From an uncultured Pirellula sp. (lineage in GTDB: Bacteria > Planctomycetota > Planctomycetia > Pirellulales > Pirellulaceae): a stretch of 13,060 nt of DNA. Positions 1-6,677 of the stretch are shown here, piece by piece. Numbering within the stretch: the stretch's first letter is position 1; every line of letters starts with the position of its first letter. The notes below the pieces were generated by a model. The model did no database searches and was not told the DNA's origin. It saw only the letters and a list, made by a program, of their open reading frames with translations. The stretch spans positions 1 through 13,060 of the forward strand of contig CAILTZ010000524.1 in the NCBI GenBank assembly GCA_903837255.1. Reading direction: 5' to 3'. The position numbers and the translations under genes are program-made.

Positions 1-1
1 C

Positions 2-55
2 AACCTCATCTGCAACTGGAGCCGGCAGATTCAGGTCAACAGCTCGCTGCCGTGA
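2..55 (+). CDS. Possible 3' end of an upstream gene (partial)
   Basis: All three forward frames are open over the first ~55 bases, so the assignment is weak. The frame starting at base 2 reads 17 codons to a TGA at 53-55, and 16 of those 17 codons end in G or C. The other two frames have far lower third-position GC. If real, this is the C-terminus (ending NSSLP) of a protein whose body lies outside the window, with its stop 15 bp before the next ATG. No function can be assigned. Confidence 0.25.
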   Translation, partial: NLICNWSRQIQVNSSLP

Positions 56-70
56 AAAATCTTTAGACCT

Positions 71-1084
71 ATGAAAAAAATTGGAAATCAGAAATCGGCC
101 ACCGGTAATTTCCGGGCGTTCACCTTGGTGGAACTCCTCGTGGTCATCGCCATCATCGGGATCCTGGTCGGATTGCTTTTGCCGGCCGTACAAGCCGCCC
201 GCGAAGCGGCTCGCCGGATGCAGTGCAGCAACAACATGCGTCAGATCTCGCTGGCAGCATTGAACTACGAGTCGGCTTACAAACGACTGCCAGCCTCCCG
301 GGTCTCCCGAACGTCAGACCGACTAGGACCTGCAAGCAGCATTTCCGTGCACGCACGATTGCTCCCCTTCATGGAGTCCAATCAGGTCTACTCTCTAGTT
401 AATTTCGGTGTTGAATGGAATGATCCGCTCAACGATGCAGCGAGGCTCGCGAGCGTTGCAACTTTCCGTTGCCCCTCGGATCCAGCGACCAACATCCCCG
501 CCACGGCCGGCGGTGTCAATAACTACTATGTCAACTCCGGAACCATTCCGCTTTGGAATCGTACAATCGCTAGCCCACTTCCTCAGGTTCCAGATTGCAA
601 CGGCGTGTTCTATCGTGATTCGTTCCTCAAGCTCGCTGCGATCACCGACGGTTTAAGTACCACTGCGGCGGTTTGCGAGCGATTGACCGGCGATTTTTCC
701 CAGACTAGATCAACAGCAAAAACCGATACGTTTCAACCTGGAACCAACAGCAATACGGCCGATGAAGCTCTCCGCGATTGCATGGCCATCGATGTCAATG
801 ACCTTAGCAAACAAGGCTTCTCGGACATCGGTGCACCATGGATCCGTGGTTACCACTCGACAACCGAGTACTACCACATCAACATCCCCAACGGTCGATC
901 GTGCATGTTCCCTCCAGGACGGATCATGACCACTGCCAATTCGCAACACGGGAACTTGGTCAACATGGCCCTTTGCGATGGTTCGACTCAGACCGTCACA
1001 GCGAACATCGATTTGGTGATCTACCGTGCTCTGGGCAGCAGAAACGGTGGAGAAATCGTGAACCTATCCGAAGTCGCCCCCTAA
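71..1084 (+). CDS. DUF1559 pseudopilin-like protein (H-X9-DG)
   Basis: A 337-residue protein with a type IV pilin-like N-terminus. A short basic leader is followed by FTLVELLVV at residues 17-25, with Glu21 at the +5 position and Ala16 instead of the usual Gly before the cleavage site. A hydrophobic helix to about residue 40 precedes AREAARR and SNNMRQ, typical of DUF1559. Near the C-terminus His293, nine residues, then Asp303-Gly304 form the H-X9-DG signature. The family is massively duplicated in planctomycetes; it is thought to be exported by a type II secretion/type IV pilus-like route, but its role is unknown. The ATG at 71 has no clear Shine-Dalgarno sequence but begins right at the leader, and nothing upstream improves on it. 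Its stop lies 2 bp from the stop of the convergent next gene. Confidence 0.93.
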   Translation: MKKIGNQKSATGNFRAFTLVELLVVIAIIGILVGLLLPAVQAAREAARRMQCSNNMRQISLAALNYESAYKRLPASRVSRTSDRLGPASSISVHARLLPFMESNQVYSLVNFGVEWNDPLNDAARLASVATFRCPSDPATNIPATAGGVNNYYVNSGTIPLWNRTIASPLPQVPDCNGVFYRDSFLKLAAITDGLSTTAAVCERLTGDFSQTRSTAKTDTFQPGTNSNTADEALRDCMAIDVNDLSKQGFSDIGAPWIRGYHSTTEYYHINIPNGRSCMFPPGRIMTTANSQHGNLVNMALCDGSTQTVTANIDLVIYRALGSRNGGEIVNLSEVAP

Positions 1085-1086
1085 CC

Positions 1087-2754
1087 TCATTGCTTTGGGA
1101 TCTGAGATCGGACCGACATACCGCCTGTAAGGTTGAATACTTGGGAGAAACCAGAAGCTTGCAAGCGACATGCCCCGATGTGTGCTCGCTTGCCACTGTG
1201 ACAGACCACCACCGTCGGGCGCGTTGGATCGAGCTGGTTGCAATCGCGTGGTAGATCATCGATGGCAATTGGCACAGCGTTGGGCAAAGGCAACTCGCTT
1301 CGTTCTTTGGCGGTCCTGACATCGACCACCTGAAATCCTTCCAACTGCGCATCAGGTGTCAACAACCTTGGATGCCCCTGCAGGTCATTGATCGCCGTGA
1401 AGGCGATCATGTGGATCGGATCTTTCGCAGAACCGTAAGGTGGTGCGTAGGCAAGATCGATCCTTGCTAGGTCATAGACGGTCCCACCGAGAGTCATCGC
1501 GGTGGCCAACACATCAATTCGTTTGTCGACCCCATCGCCACCGACGGCCTGGGCACCGAGGATTCGCCCGCTGGGGGCCTCGTACAGGACCTTCAGTTGC
1601 ATATTGCTCGCCCCAGGGAAATACGATGCGTGGTGCGTCGCTTGGATGATCGCTGTGCGATAAGGAATCTTGTGCTCATCGAGGTACTTTTCATTCAGAC
1701 CCGTCATCCCGACGGTGGTCTCAAAGACTCGAACGATCGAGGTCCCGAGCACCCCGCCCATCGGCTGGGACTTGCCTGATGCAGCATGCTCGCCTGCGAT
1801 TCGCCCTGAACGATTGGCCGGACCGGCAAGGGGATTGAGTGTTTTGGAACCTGTGATTTGGTGGGTGTACTCGACCAAATCCCCCGCTGCGTAGATCGAC
1901 GGATCGCTGGTTTGCATGAACTCATTGACGAGCAATCCACCGGAATCGCCCAGCGTCAGACCGGCCTCGACGGCCAACTTGGTTCTCGGGCGAACCCCAA
2001 CTCCCAGGATCACCAGATCGGTCGCGAGGGTCTTGCCTCCAGAAAGTACAGCAGCAACGACCTTGTCACCCTCTCGCTTGAATTCCAAAACGCTTTGGCC
2101 GGTCATAGGGTGAATCGATTCTTTGCGAAGGGCGTTGCAAGCCATGTTCGCGAAGATCGGATCGAGCCGATTGAGAACCCTGGGCGATCGCTCGACCAAA
2201 TCGACTTGAATCCCTATTCGGTGCAGTTGCTCGACTACTTCGATCCCCACGAAACCGGCCCCGACGACCAAGGCTCGTGCTACCTTGGTCTGTTTGATCC
2301 GTTCCAAGATGCCGTCCATATCCGGCAGTGTCCAGAGTTGAAACACGTTGCTGGATCGAGCTTGAGCAAACGGGGGCAAAACCGGCTCAGCCCCCATCGC
2401 TAGAATGAGTTTGTCATAAGCGACCTGAGTGAAGGTCCGTGTCGGATCTACGGAGTCCTTAACCGTCAATACCTTGGCCTCTGTATCGATTGAGATGACC
2501 TCTTCGTTGGTGCGCACGTAGATGCGGAACCGGTTCCAGAAAAGCTCTGCGGTGGCGACCAAGAGTTTGTTGCGGTCAGGAATCTCACCACCGAGATGAT
2601 AAGGTAACCCGCAGTTGGCAAACGACACCGCAGGGCCTTTTTCGAGGATGGTGATTTCGGCGTTCGGGTCGATCCGCCGCGCTCTGGTTGCGGCCGATGC
2701 ACCTGCGGCCACACCGCCGACGATCACGATGCGTTGAGTTGTTTTTGAAGACAT
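1087..2754 (-). CDS. CoA-disulfide/persulfide reductase with C-terminal rhodanese domain
   Basis: A 555-residue FAD/NAD(P)H-dependent disulfide reductase. The N-terminal dinucleotide fold is at residues 8-27 (IVIVGGVAAGASAATRARR). SFANCGLPYHLGG follows, with Cys48 as the single redox-active cysteine of the CoA-disulfide reductase/NADH peroxidase group. A second nucleotide-binding fold (VVGAGFVGIEVVE) sits near 160 and the FAD-binding segment YAAGD near 290. From about residue 470 a rhodanese domain begins (VVDVRTAKER), with Cys518 in CHSGKRA and a closing NLTGG. This architecture matches CoADR-RHD/Npsr enzymes, which reduce CoA disulfide, CoA persulfide or polysulfide with NAD(P)H in the cytoplasm. 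Which substrate is used here is inference. The ATG at 2754 starts directly before the fold and has no good Shine-Dalgarno. The full fusion length argues against truncation. Confidence 0.93.
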   Translation of the reverse strand: MSSKTTQRIVIVGGVAAGASAATRARRIDPNAEITILEKGPAVSFANCGLPYHLGGEIPDRNKLLVATAELFWNRFRIYVRTNEEVISIDTEAKVLTVKDSVDPTRTFTQVAYDKLILAMGAEPVLPPFAQARSSNVFQLWTLPDMDGILERIKQTKVARALVVGAGFVGIEVVEQLHRIGIQVDLVERSPRVLNRLDPIFANMACNALRKESIHPMTGQSVLEFKREGDKVVAAVLSGGKTLATDLVILGVGVRPRTKLAVEAGLTLGDSGGLLVNEFMQTSDPSIYAAGDLVEYTHQITGSKTLNPLAGPANRSGRIAGEHAASGKSQPMGGVLGTSIVRVFETTVGMTGLNEKYLDEHKIPYRTAIIQATHHASYFPGASNMQLKVLYEAPSGRILGAQAVGGDGVDKRIDVLATAMTLGGTVYDLARIDLAYAPPYGSAKDPIHMIAFTAINDLQGHPRLLTPDAQLEGFQVVDVRTAKERSELPLPNAVPIAIDDLPRDCNQLDPTRPTVVVCHSGKRAHIGACRLQASGFSQVFNLTGGMSVRSQIPKQ

Positions 2755-2784
2755 AGGGCTGGCTCGATGATGGATAAGTTCAAT

Positions 2785-2820
2785 AAAAAAGCGTGCCAGG
2801 AAAACAGAATCCGGGCACGC
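2785..2820 (-). terminator. Intrinsic terminator of the cupredoxin gene
   Basis: On the minus strand GCGTGCC (2820-2814) pairs with GGCACGC (2797-2791). The stem extends by CC/GG after one mismatch, the loop is about 10 nt, and six T residues follow immediately (2790-2785). It lies 55 bp past the stop at 2876 and about 30 bp before the start of the CoA-disulfide reductase gene. The two minus-strand genes are therefore probably not one transcript unless the terminator is read through. Confidence 0.85.
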
Positions 2821-2875
2821 TCAAGTGTTTAGCGAATCAAGCTCGGTTGGGGAAATCTTGGTGGGAGAATCCTGC

Positions 2876-3661
2876 TTAAGGCTTGAACTTGTCAGGCTTG
2901 AGCGAAACGGTGCCCAAGTCGTTGGCGCCAGGCTTGAGAGTGAACTTCACGTTCCCCTTCTTCCAACTATCAGCCTTGCCGTTGACAGCCACTTCGTCAA
3001 ACTTGTTCTGAGCCTCATGCCAAAGTTTGAAGGTCAATTCGACACCAGCCGGGAGCTTCTCAATCTTGATCTCTCCTTTTTCGTTGCTGATACCAACATA
3101 AGGGTGATCGGTGACGATGTGATAGGCGGTCATCCAAGGATGGATATTGCATTCGACTTTGGAGGGACCACTTTCGGCCTTCTTGATTTGCAACGTCTTG
3201 CTACCACCGGTCGGGATGACTTGGTTCCATTCATCGTTGTTGAAGAAAACGAACTTGGCGTTGTGGCTAGTGCTGTCGGAGTTCTTGACTTCGATCGTTT
3301 GCCCGACGCGAATAGGAAGGATGTGAGGGATAAAGCGGCAGTTGACATTGTCCAAGACAGGCTTGGTGCTCGGGACGTCCTTGAGCGACGGATGGACCTG
3401 ATCGGTCGATAGCTTGGTCTGCTTGCCATCGATCATGAAGACCATGTTGGCGATCCCCTTGGATCCGCCATCGACGACCAGCCTTTCGGTAGGGATTTGC
3501 TGCTTGGCGCAAAAAGCGTCGGCATTGGCGTTGACCGCTACACCGGCAGGCGAGGCGCCATCGAGCACGAACTTGATCGTCACATCCGCCCACTCTTGAG
3601 CGTTGGTCAATGCAGGGGATGCGATCGCCGCCAGAAGGGCGACAGGGAGGGAGTACTTCAT
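2876..3661 (-). CDS. Secreted cupredoxin-like (blue copper) protein
   Basis: Residue numbers are for the 261-aa protein starting at ATG 3661. A signal peptide (residues 1-21, ending TNA before QEW) predicts export. The cupredoxin core has His133 (TSHNAKF), then Cys171-Asn-Ile-His174-Pro-Trp-Met177, a His + CxxHxxM set suited to type 1 copper. It is preceded by GQTIEVKNSD and the block CRFIPHILPI. From about residue 185 a segment (KGEIKIEKLPAG) resembles a carboxypeptidase-regulatory-like/Ig-like beta domain. Two further cysteines, Cys51 and Cys108, are present. Similar proteins appear in planctomycetes, often labelled methylamine utilization or cupredoxin; an electron-transfer role is inference. 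An in-frame GTG at 3670 would add three residues, but it overlaps the Shine-Dalgarno AGGTG (3672-3668), which sits 6 nt before the ATG, so the ATG is preferred. An intrinsic terminator follows. Confidence 0.85.
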   Translation of the reverse strand: MKYSLPVALLAAIASPALTNAQEWADVTIKFVLDGASPAGVAVNANADAFCAKQQIPTERLVVDGGSKGIANMVFMIDGKQTKLSTDQVHPSLKDVPSTKPVLDNVNCRFIPHILPIRVGQTIEVKNSDSTSHNAKFVFFNNDEWNQVIPTGGSKTLQIKKAESGPSKVECNIHPWMTAYHIVTDHPYVGISNEKGEIKIEKLPAGVELTFKLWHEAQNKFDEVAVNGKADSWKKGNVKFTLKPGANDLGTVSLKPDKFKP

Positions 3662-3865
3662 AGGTTGCACCTAAGTTTTCTGTTGATAAAGACGCGGCCA
3701 GGAAATTCGCGAACCAAAATCACCACCCGAGTTGGTACCCCACAGTTGCAAGGCTATGGCCTGTATGTTTGGGACAGATTCGAACTCGCGCGGGGATTCT
3801 ACGTCAGGATAATCGTACCTATCCAAGGTTTTTTTTCAATCGTTCGCACAATCCATGGCCAGCCG

Positions 3866-3894
3866 TTGACTGAAAAACAATGGATTACTACACT
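3866..3894 (+). promoter_or_regulatory. Sigma70-type promoter for tRNA-His
   Basis: TTGACT (3866-3871) and TACACT (3889-3894) are separated by exactly 17 bp. They match the -35 and -10 consensus at 5 of 6 and 4 of 6 positions. The predicted start, about base 3901, lies a few bases before the mature tRNA 5' end, as expected for a tRNA promoter. A 7-bp inverted repeat (aatccat 3850-3856, atggatt 3880-3886) flanks the -35 element; it may be chance. Confidence 0.6.
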
Positions 3895-3907
3895 TTGTTT
3901 TCGATAT

Positions 3908-3982
3908 GGAGGTAGTAGCTCAGTTGGTTAGAGCGTCGGATTGTGGCTCCGAAGGTCGGGGGTTCGAGCCCCCTCTATCTCC
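3908..3982 (+). tRNA. tRNA-His (anticodon GTG)
   Basis: A complete cloverleaf can be drawn. The acceptor stem is GAGGTAG (3909-3915) with CTATCTC. The D-stem is GCTC/GAGC around AGTTGGTTA, and the anticodon stem is TCGGA/TCCGA with loop TTGTGGC, giving anticodon GTG. The variable loop is AGGTC and the T-arm GGGGG/CCCCT with loop TTCGAGC. The extra G at 3908 faces C73 at 3982, the G-1:C73 pair that marks histidine tRNAs. Only CA follows C73, so the full CCA end is not encoded and must be added by tRNA nucleotidyltransferase. Confidence 0.97.
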
Positions 3983-4074
3983 CATTTTCTTCTCCCCATG
4001 CTAATGCTGGCCGGTTAGTCGTTGCCAGATCGATGGTGTCCAGCACCTGCGTGATGCTGGGATGTTTAGGGGAT

Positions 4075-4914
4075 TTAGGATCTTGGCAGCCGTTTCGAAA
4101 TGATTTCGAGCATCGCTGGGTGGAGTGCCTGGTTGGAAGCACAAAGGCTGCTCGATCGATTCAGAGCGACCGGGTTTCCCATACAATCGCTAACCTTTCC
4201 ACCGGCCTCGTGAATGATCACCGCTCCGGCGGCGATGTCCCAAGGGCTTAGCCGATACTCAAAAAATCCATCGAACCAACCCGCAGCGACCCATGCCAAA
4301 TCAAGGGCCGCAGCACCGAACCTTCGGATCCCATGGATCTGAGTCCGGAAAAGATCCCCGATGGTATCGAGCGTCGATTGCATCATTTGGTCTCGATCGT
4401 AGTAAAATCCACATGCGATCATTGCTTGTTCAAGCCCCTGGGCGCGGCTGACTTGAATCGGCTGACCATTGAACCATGCACCTTCGCCCCGGGCAGCCAC
4501 GAACCAATCTCCAGTGGCTGGAGAGGTGACGATCCCGAGGATCCCCTCCCCGTTTTGGTAGTATCCGATCGATACGGCGAAGTGTGGCATGCCATGGATA
4601 AAGTTATTCGTTCCATCAAGCGGATCAATGATCCAGGAGTGTTCCGCATCGGCTCGATCGCTGTGGGACTCCTCGGACAAGATCGCGTGGGATGGAAATG
4701 CGTCAAGGATTGTTTGGACCACGGCCGTCTCGGCAGCCAGATCGGCTTGCGTGACGTAGTTGGCAACCCCTTTGGTGCGGATGTCCAGAGGCTTGCGAAA
4801 ATGTTGAAGCAACGCCAGTGATCCGGCATGGGCCGCTTCGATGGCCACGTGCGCAGCGGAGACCTTCAGCCTCGCTCGAGATTTGTGTTTGTTGGATTGA
4901 AGGTATTCCCTCAT
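4075..4914 (-). CDS. Inositol-monophosphatase-family phosphatase
   Basis: A 279-residue protein of the Mg2+-dependent, Li+-sensitive phosphatase superfamily. The metal-binding motifs are in order: ILSEES with Glu82, then DPLDGTNNF with Asp97, Asp100, Gly101 and Thr102, and SPWDIAAGAVIIHEAGG with Trp225-Asp226. Length and motif spacing fit inositol-1-monophosphatase (SuhB)-like enzymes. The family also includes fructose-1,6-bisphosphatase, histidinol-phosphatase and PAP/CysQ-type enzymes, and motifs alone cannot settle the substrate, so no symbol is given. It is the last gene of the minus-strand run, starting 21 bp after the Nudix gene stop. The N-terminal ~15 residues are basic and look like an extension; no better internal start is evident. 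No strong terminator follows, only a 6-bp inverted repeat (4040-4045/4055-4060) without a T-run. Confidence 0.9.
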   Translation of the reverse strand: MREYLQSNKHKSRARLKVSAAHVAIEAAHAGSLALLQHFRKPLDIRTKGVANYVTQADLAAETAVVQTILDAFPSHAILSEESHSDRADAEHSWIIDPLDGTNNFIHGMPHFAVSIGYYQNGEGILGIVTSPATGDWFVAARGEGAWFNGQPIQVSRAQGLEQAMIACGFYYDRDQMMQSTLDTIGDLFRTQIHGIRRFGAAALDLAWVAAGWFDGFFEYRLSPWDIAAGAVIIHEAGGKVSDCMGNPVALNRSSSLCASNQALHPAMLEIISKRLPRS

Positions 4915-4935
4915 GGATGACTCTCTGGGTGTCTC

Positions 4936-5457
4936 TCAAGCATGCTCGCGGTATCTTAAATACCATAGCAATCCTACCAAAGTTTTGGCATCTGCGATCT
5001 GACCGTCCCGCAACAATCGATCAATCTCGGACCAACTGAGCAAGACATTCCGCATCTGCTCCCCCTCCTCTTTGGCGGTCGGGCCTGCTTGGAGCCCCGT
5101 GGCTAAGAACAAGTGCATCTTTTCGTCCAAAATCCCCGGCGACATGGCAAACGTATGGAGCAAAACAAAGCGGTCGGCTCGGTATCCTGTCTCCTCCTGC
5201 AACTCCATCGCGGCTAGTTCGCTAGGCGCAACCCCCTTGTCCATCGTTCCGGCCGGGAGCTCCAAGTGCCAGCGATCAATCGCGACGCGATACGTCTCGA
5301 TCATGCATACACGACCATCCTCCAAAACAGGCAAGATGACTACTGCGCCCGGATGCCGAACGATCGTTCGAGAAAGCCCTCGTCCGTCCTGCAAGTACTC
5401 GACGACCTGCTCGACGTCAAAACGTGGAGCTCGATAAACCACTTTTCTCGGAATCAT
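4936..5457 (-). CDS. Nudix hydrolase, ADP-ribose pyrophosphatase-like
   Basis: A 173-residue Nudix protein. The Nudix box spans residues 70-92, starting LPAGTMDKG and ending MELQEETGY. The catalytic metal ligands Glu85, Glu88 and Glu89 are intact. The Glu of the GX5E segment is Val76 and the Arg of REUXEE is Met84, both departures from the canonical box. The N-terminal half (PGAVVILPVLEDGRVCMIETYR) and the E-L-P-A-G entry resemble NudF/ADP-ribose pyrophosphatases, which hydrolyse ADP-ribose to AMP and ribose 5-phosphate; the substrate is inference. The ATG at 5457 has AGGTGA directly against it, too close to be an ideal Shine-Dalgarno. It lies 33 bp downstream of rimI and 21 bp upstream of the phosphatase gene, consistent with co-transcription. 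Confidence 0.9.
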   Translation of the reverse strand: MIPRKVVYRAPRFDVEQVVEYLQDGRGLSRTIVRHPGAVVILPVLEDGRVCMIETYRVAIDRWHLELPAGTMDKGVAPSELAAMELQEETGYRADRFVLLHTFAMSPGILDEKMHLFLATGLQAGPTAKEEGEQMRNVLLSWSEIDRLLRDGQIADAKTLVGLLWYLRYREHA

Positions 5458-5490
5458 TCACCTGCCCCAACTGGCTTTTCACCCATCGCT

Positions 5491-6012
5491 TCAGCCCGCG
5501 CGATCCCGGAAAACCTGGTCGGAAACCACCTGGGTGTCCCAAGCCGCATCATCGCGGTACTGCATCAAGAATGCATCCTCTGTGGAGTCTTCGTAGAAAC
5601 TTCTCAGCACCCCCGTCGCGCGAAACCCGAGTTGCTTGAGAAACAGCTGCGCCGAAAGATTCGTTTCTCGAACCTCTAATTGGATCCGACTGCGACGCTG
5701 ATAGGCCAGTTTGGAAACGAGCTTTTGCACCAACGATGTGCCGACGGACTTGCGCCGAAAATCCGGATGCACCGCAAACGACAAAATGTGGATGCTCGTC
5801 GGTTGCAACTCATAGATCATGAAGCCCACAACACGCTCGGCATACTCGGCAACCATGCCAATACTATCTCGCTGACGCAAGCAGTTGATGAACTCATCCT
5901 CCGTCCATGGAAACTCGAAACTCGCCGATTCGATTTCAAGCACCGAAAGCATATCGCGCCGAATCAACCAACGAATATGAACCGACTGTTTGGTATTTGC
6001 CGACTTAGACAT
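5491..6012 (-). CDS. rimI: RimI-like ribosomal protein S18-alanine N-acetyltransferase
   Basis: A 173-residue GNAT acetyltransferase. It opens with IRWLIRRDM, typical of RimI, then EIESASFEFPWTEDEF (residues 26-41, with the RimI-like FPW). VVGFMIYEL and LSFAVHPDFRRKSVGTSLV follow (residues 77-95, the acetyl-CoA loop, with Ser89 where a Gly is usual). The end carries LEVRETNLSAQLFLKQLGF and FYEDSTEDAFLM. RimI acetylates the N-terminal alanine of ribosomal protein S18; related GNATs have other targets. The frame stays open 150 codons upstream into the neighbouring gene, but the ATG at 6012 is chosen because RimI homology starts just after it and AAGGA lies 9 nt upstream. A ~20-residue C-terminal tail exceeds the E. 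coli length. Confidence 0.88.
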   Translation of the reverse strand: MSKSANTKQSVHIRWLIRRDMLSVLEIESASFEFPWTEDEFINCLRQRDSIGMVAEYAERVVGFMIYELQPTSIHILSFAVHPDFRRKSVGTSLVQKLVSKLAYQRRSRIQLEVRETNLSAQLFLKQLGFRATGVLRSFYEDSTEDAFLMQYRDDAAWDTQVVSDQVFRDRAG

Positions 6013-6203
6013 CGATACGATTCCTTTCGCACCCAATCGCCACTCCAGCTGTCGAAAACTCACGGGTAACATAGCAACCATCCGGAGCTGCTCCAAGACG
6101 GATTCAGGGAATGCCCCGAAAATGCTAGCGTTCTTGACTTGGTTAGTTTTACTTGCTGGACAGTTATTTGGCCAGAAGCGAACCAACATCCAGACCCACT
6201 GCT
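6013..6203. other. 191-bp gap between the DCC gene and rimI
   Basis: The gap sits inside a minus-strand operon-like run. The rimI frame remains open through it, and its last ~35 codons (for example FRQLEWRLGAK) look mildly protein-like, but they do not match the start of RimI proteins. A weak minus-strand promoter could be read as TTGGAG, 17 bp, TATGTT (about 6095-6067), which would let rimI be expressed separately. No terminator with a T-run was seen. Confidence 0.3.
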
Positions 6204-6677
6204 CTACTGGAACTGCTTTGCTTCCGGAGCCGCTTTGCTCTTGGACCCAGTTGCATGCAACGAGCAGGTTCCCTCGGGGCAGTTTCGACGGGCGATTTGA
6301 TAACGCCGATTGGCAATCGCTCGATAGCCCCAACTCCATAATGGCATGAGCCCCGGAATGTGCATCATCGGTGCCAATGGCCAGAGGATCGCTAAGAGTC
6401 GGGTCAGATACCGCAGAGCATAAGCCCCCCCGTAACGCTTTCCCGACGGTGAGATCACCCACATCTGCTCCATGAGTTGCTCATGGGTCAAATCCGGGTA
6501 GAGCTTCGACACCATCGGTTCGTGCAACGAAACAAAACAAAGCCGATTGAAGATATCGATCCGGCGAAGGTTCGCCACTTGACCGATGCAGAACTTGCAT
6601 TGGCCGTCATAGAGTACGACCGAAGTATTTGGCTCGATTGCTTGGTTTATCTGGTTTGTTTGGGGTTCAGTGGACAT
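6204..6677 (-). CDS. DCC-family thiol-disulfide oxidoreductase (DUF393)
   Basis: A 157-residue protein with the family-defining N-terminal motif VVLYDGQCKFCIG: Asp24, Cys27 and Cys30 give DxxCxxC after a beta-strand. The body (GGAYALRYLTRLL, hydrophobic ILWPLAPMMHIPG, then WSWGYRAIANRRYQIAR) follows the usual DUF393/YuxK order. A second cysteine pair occurs near the end (CPEGTC). The family is predicted to have a thioredoxin-like fold; substrates are unknown. The ATG at 6677 overlaps the 3' end of the upstream methyltransferase gene by 11 nt, implying translational coupling. The last ~20 residues are Lys/Ala/Ser-rich and probably disordered. Confidence 0.88.
   Translation of the reverse strand: MSTEPQTNQINQAIEPNTSVVLYDGQCKFCIGQVANLRRIDIFNRLCFVSLHEPMVSKLYPDLTHEQLMEQMWVISPSGKRYGGAYALRYLTRLLAILWPLAPMMHIPGLMPLWSWGYRAIANRRYQIARRNCPEGTCSLHATGSKSKAAPEAKQFQ

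Noticed and set aside
1858..2403. 181-codon open frame on the plus strand
   Set aside because: It lies fully antisense to the reductase gene, whose product has clear motifs throughout; the plus-strand translation shows no recognisable domain.
2781..2799. Sigma54-like element (TGGCACG on the minus strand)
   Set aside because: The -12 part should read TTGC but is TTTA, and the sequence is accounted for by the 3' arm and T-run of an intrinsic terminator.
2825..3412. 195-codon open frame on the plus strand
   Set aside because: Antisense to the cupredoxin-like gene, which has a signal peptide, copper ligands, Shine-Dalgarno and terminator; the open frame is a by-product of its codon use.
6013..6462. 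150-codon upstream extension of rimI
   Set aside because: Most of it overlaps the DCC gene in another frame, RimI homology begins only after ATG 6012, and a Shine-Dalgarno precedes that ATG.
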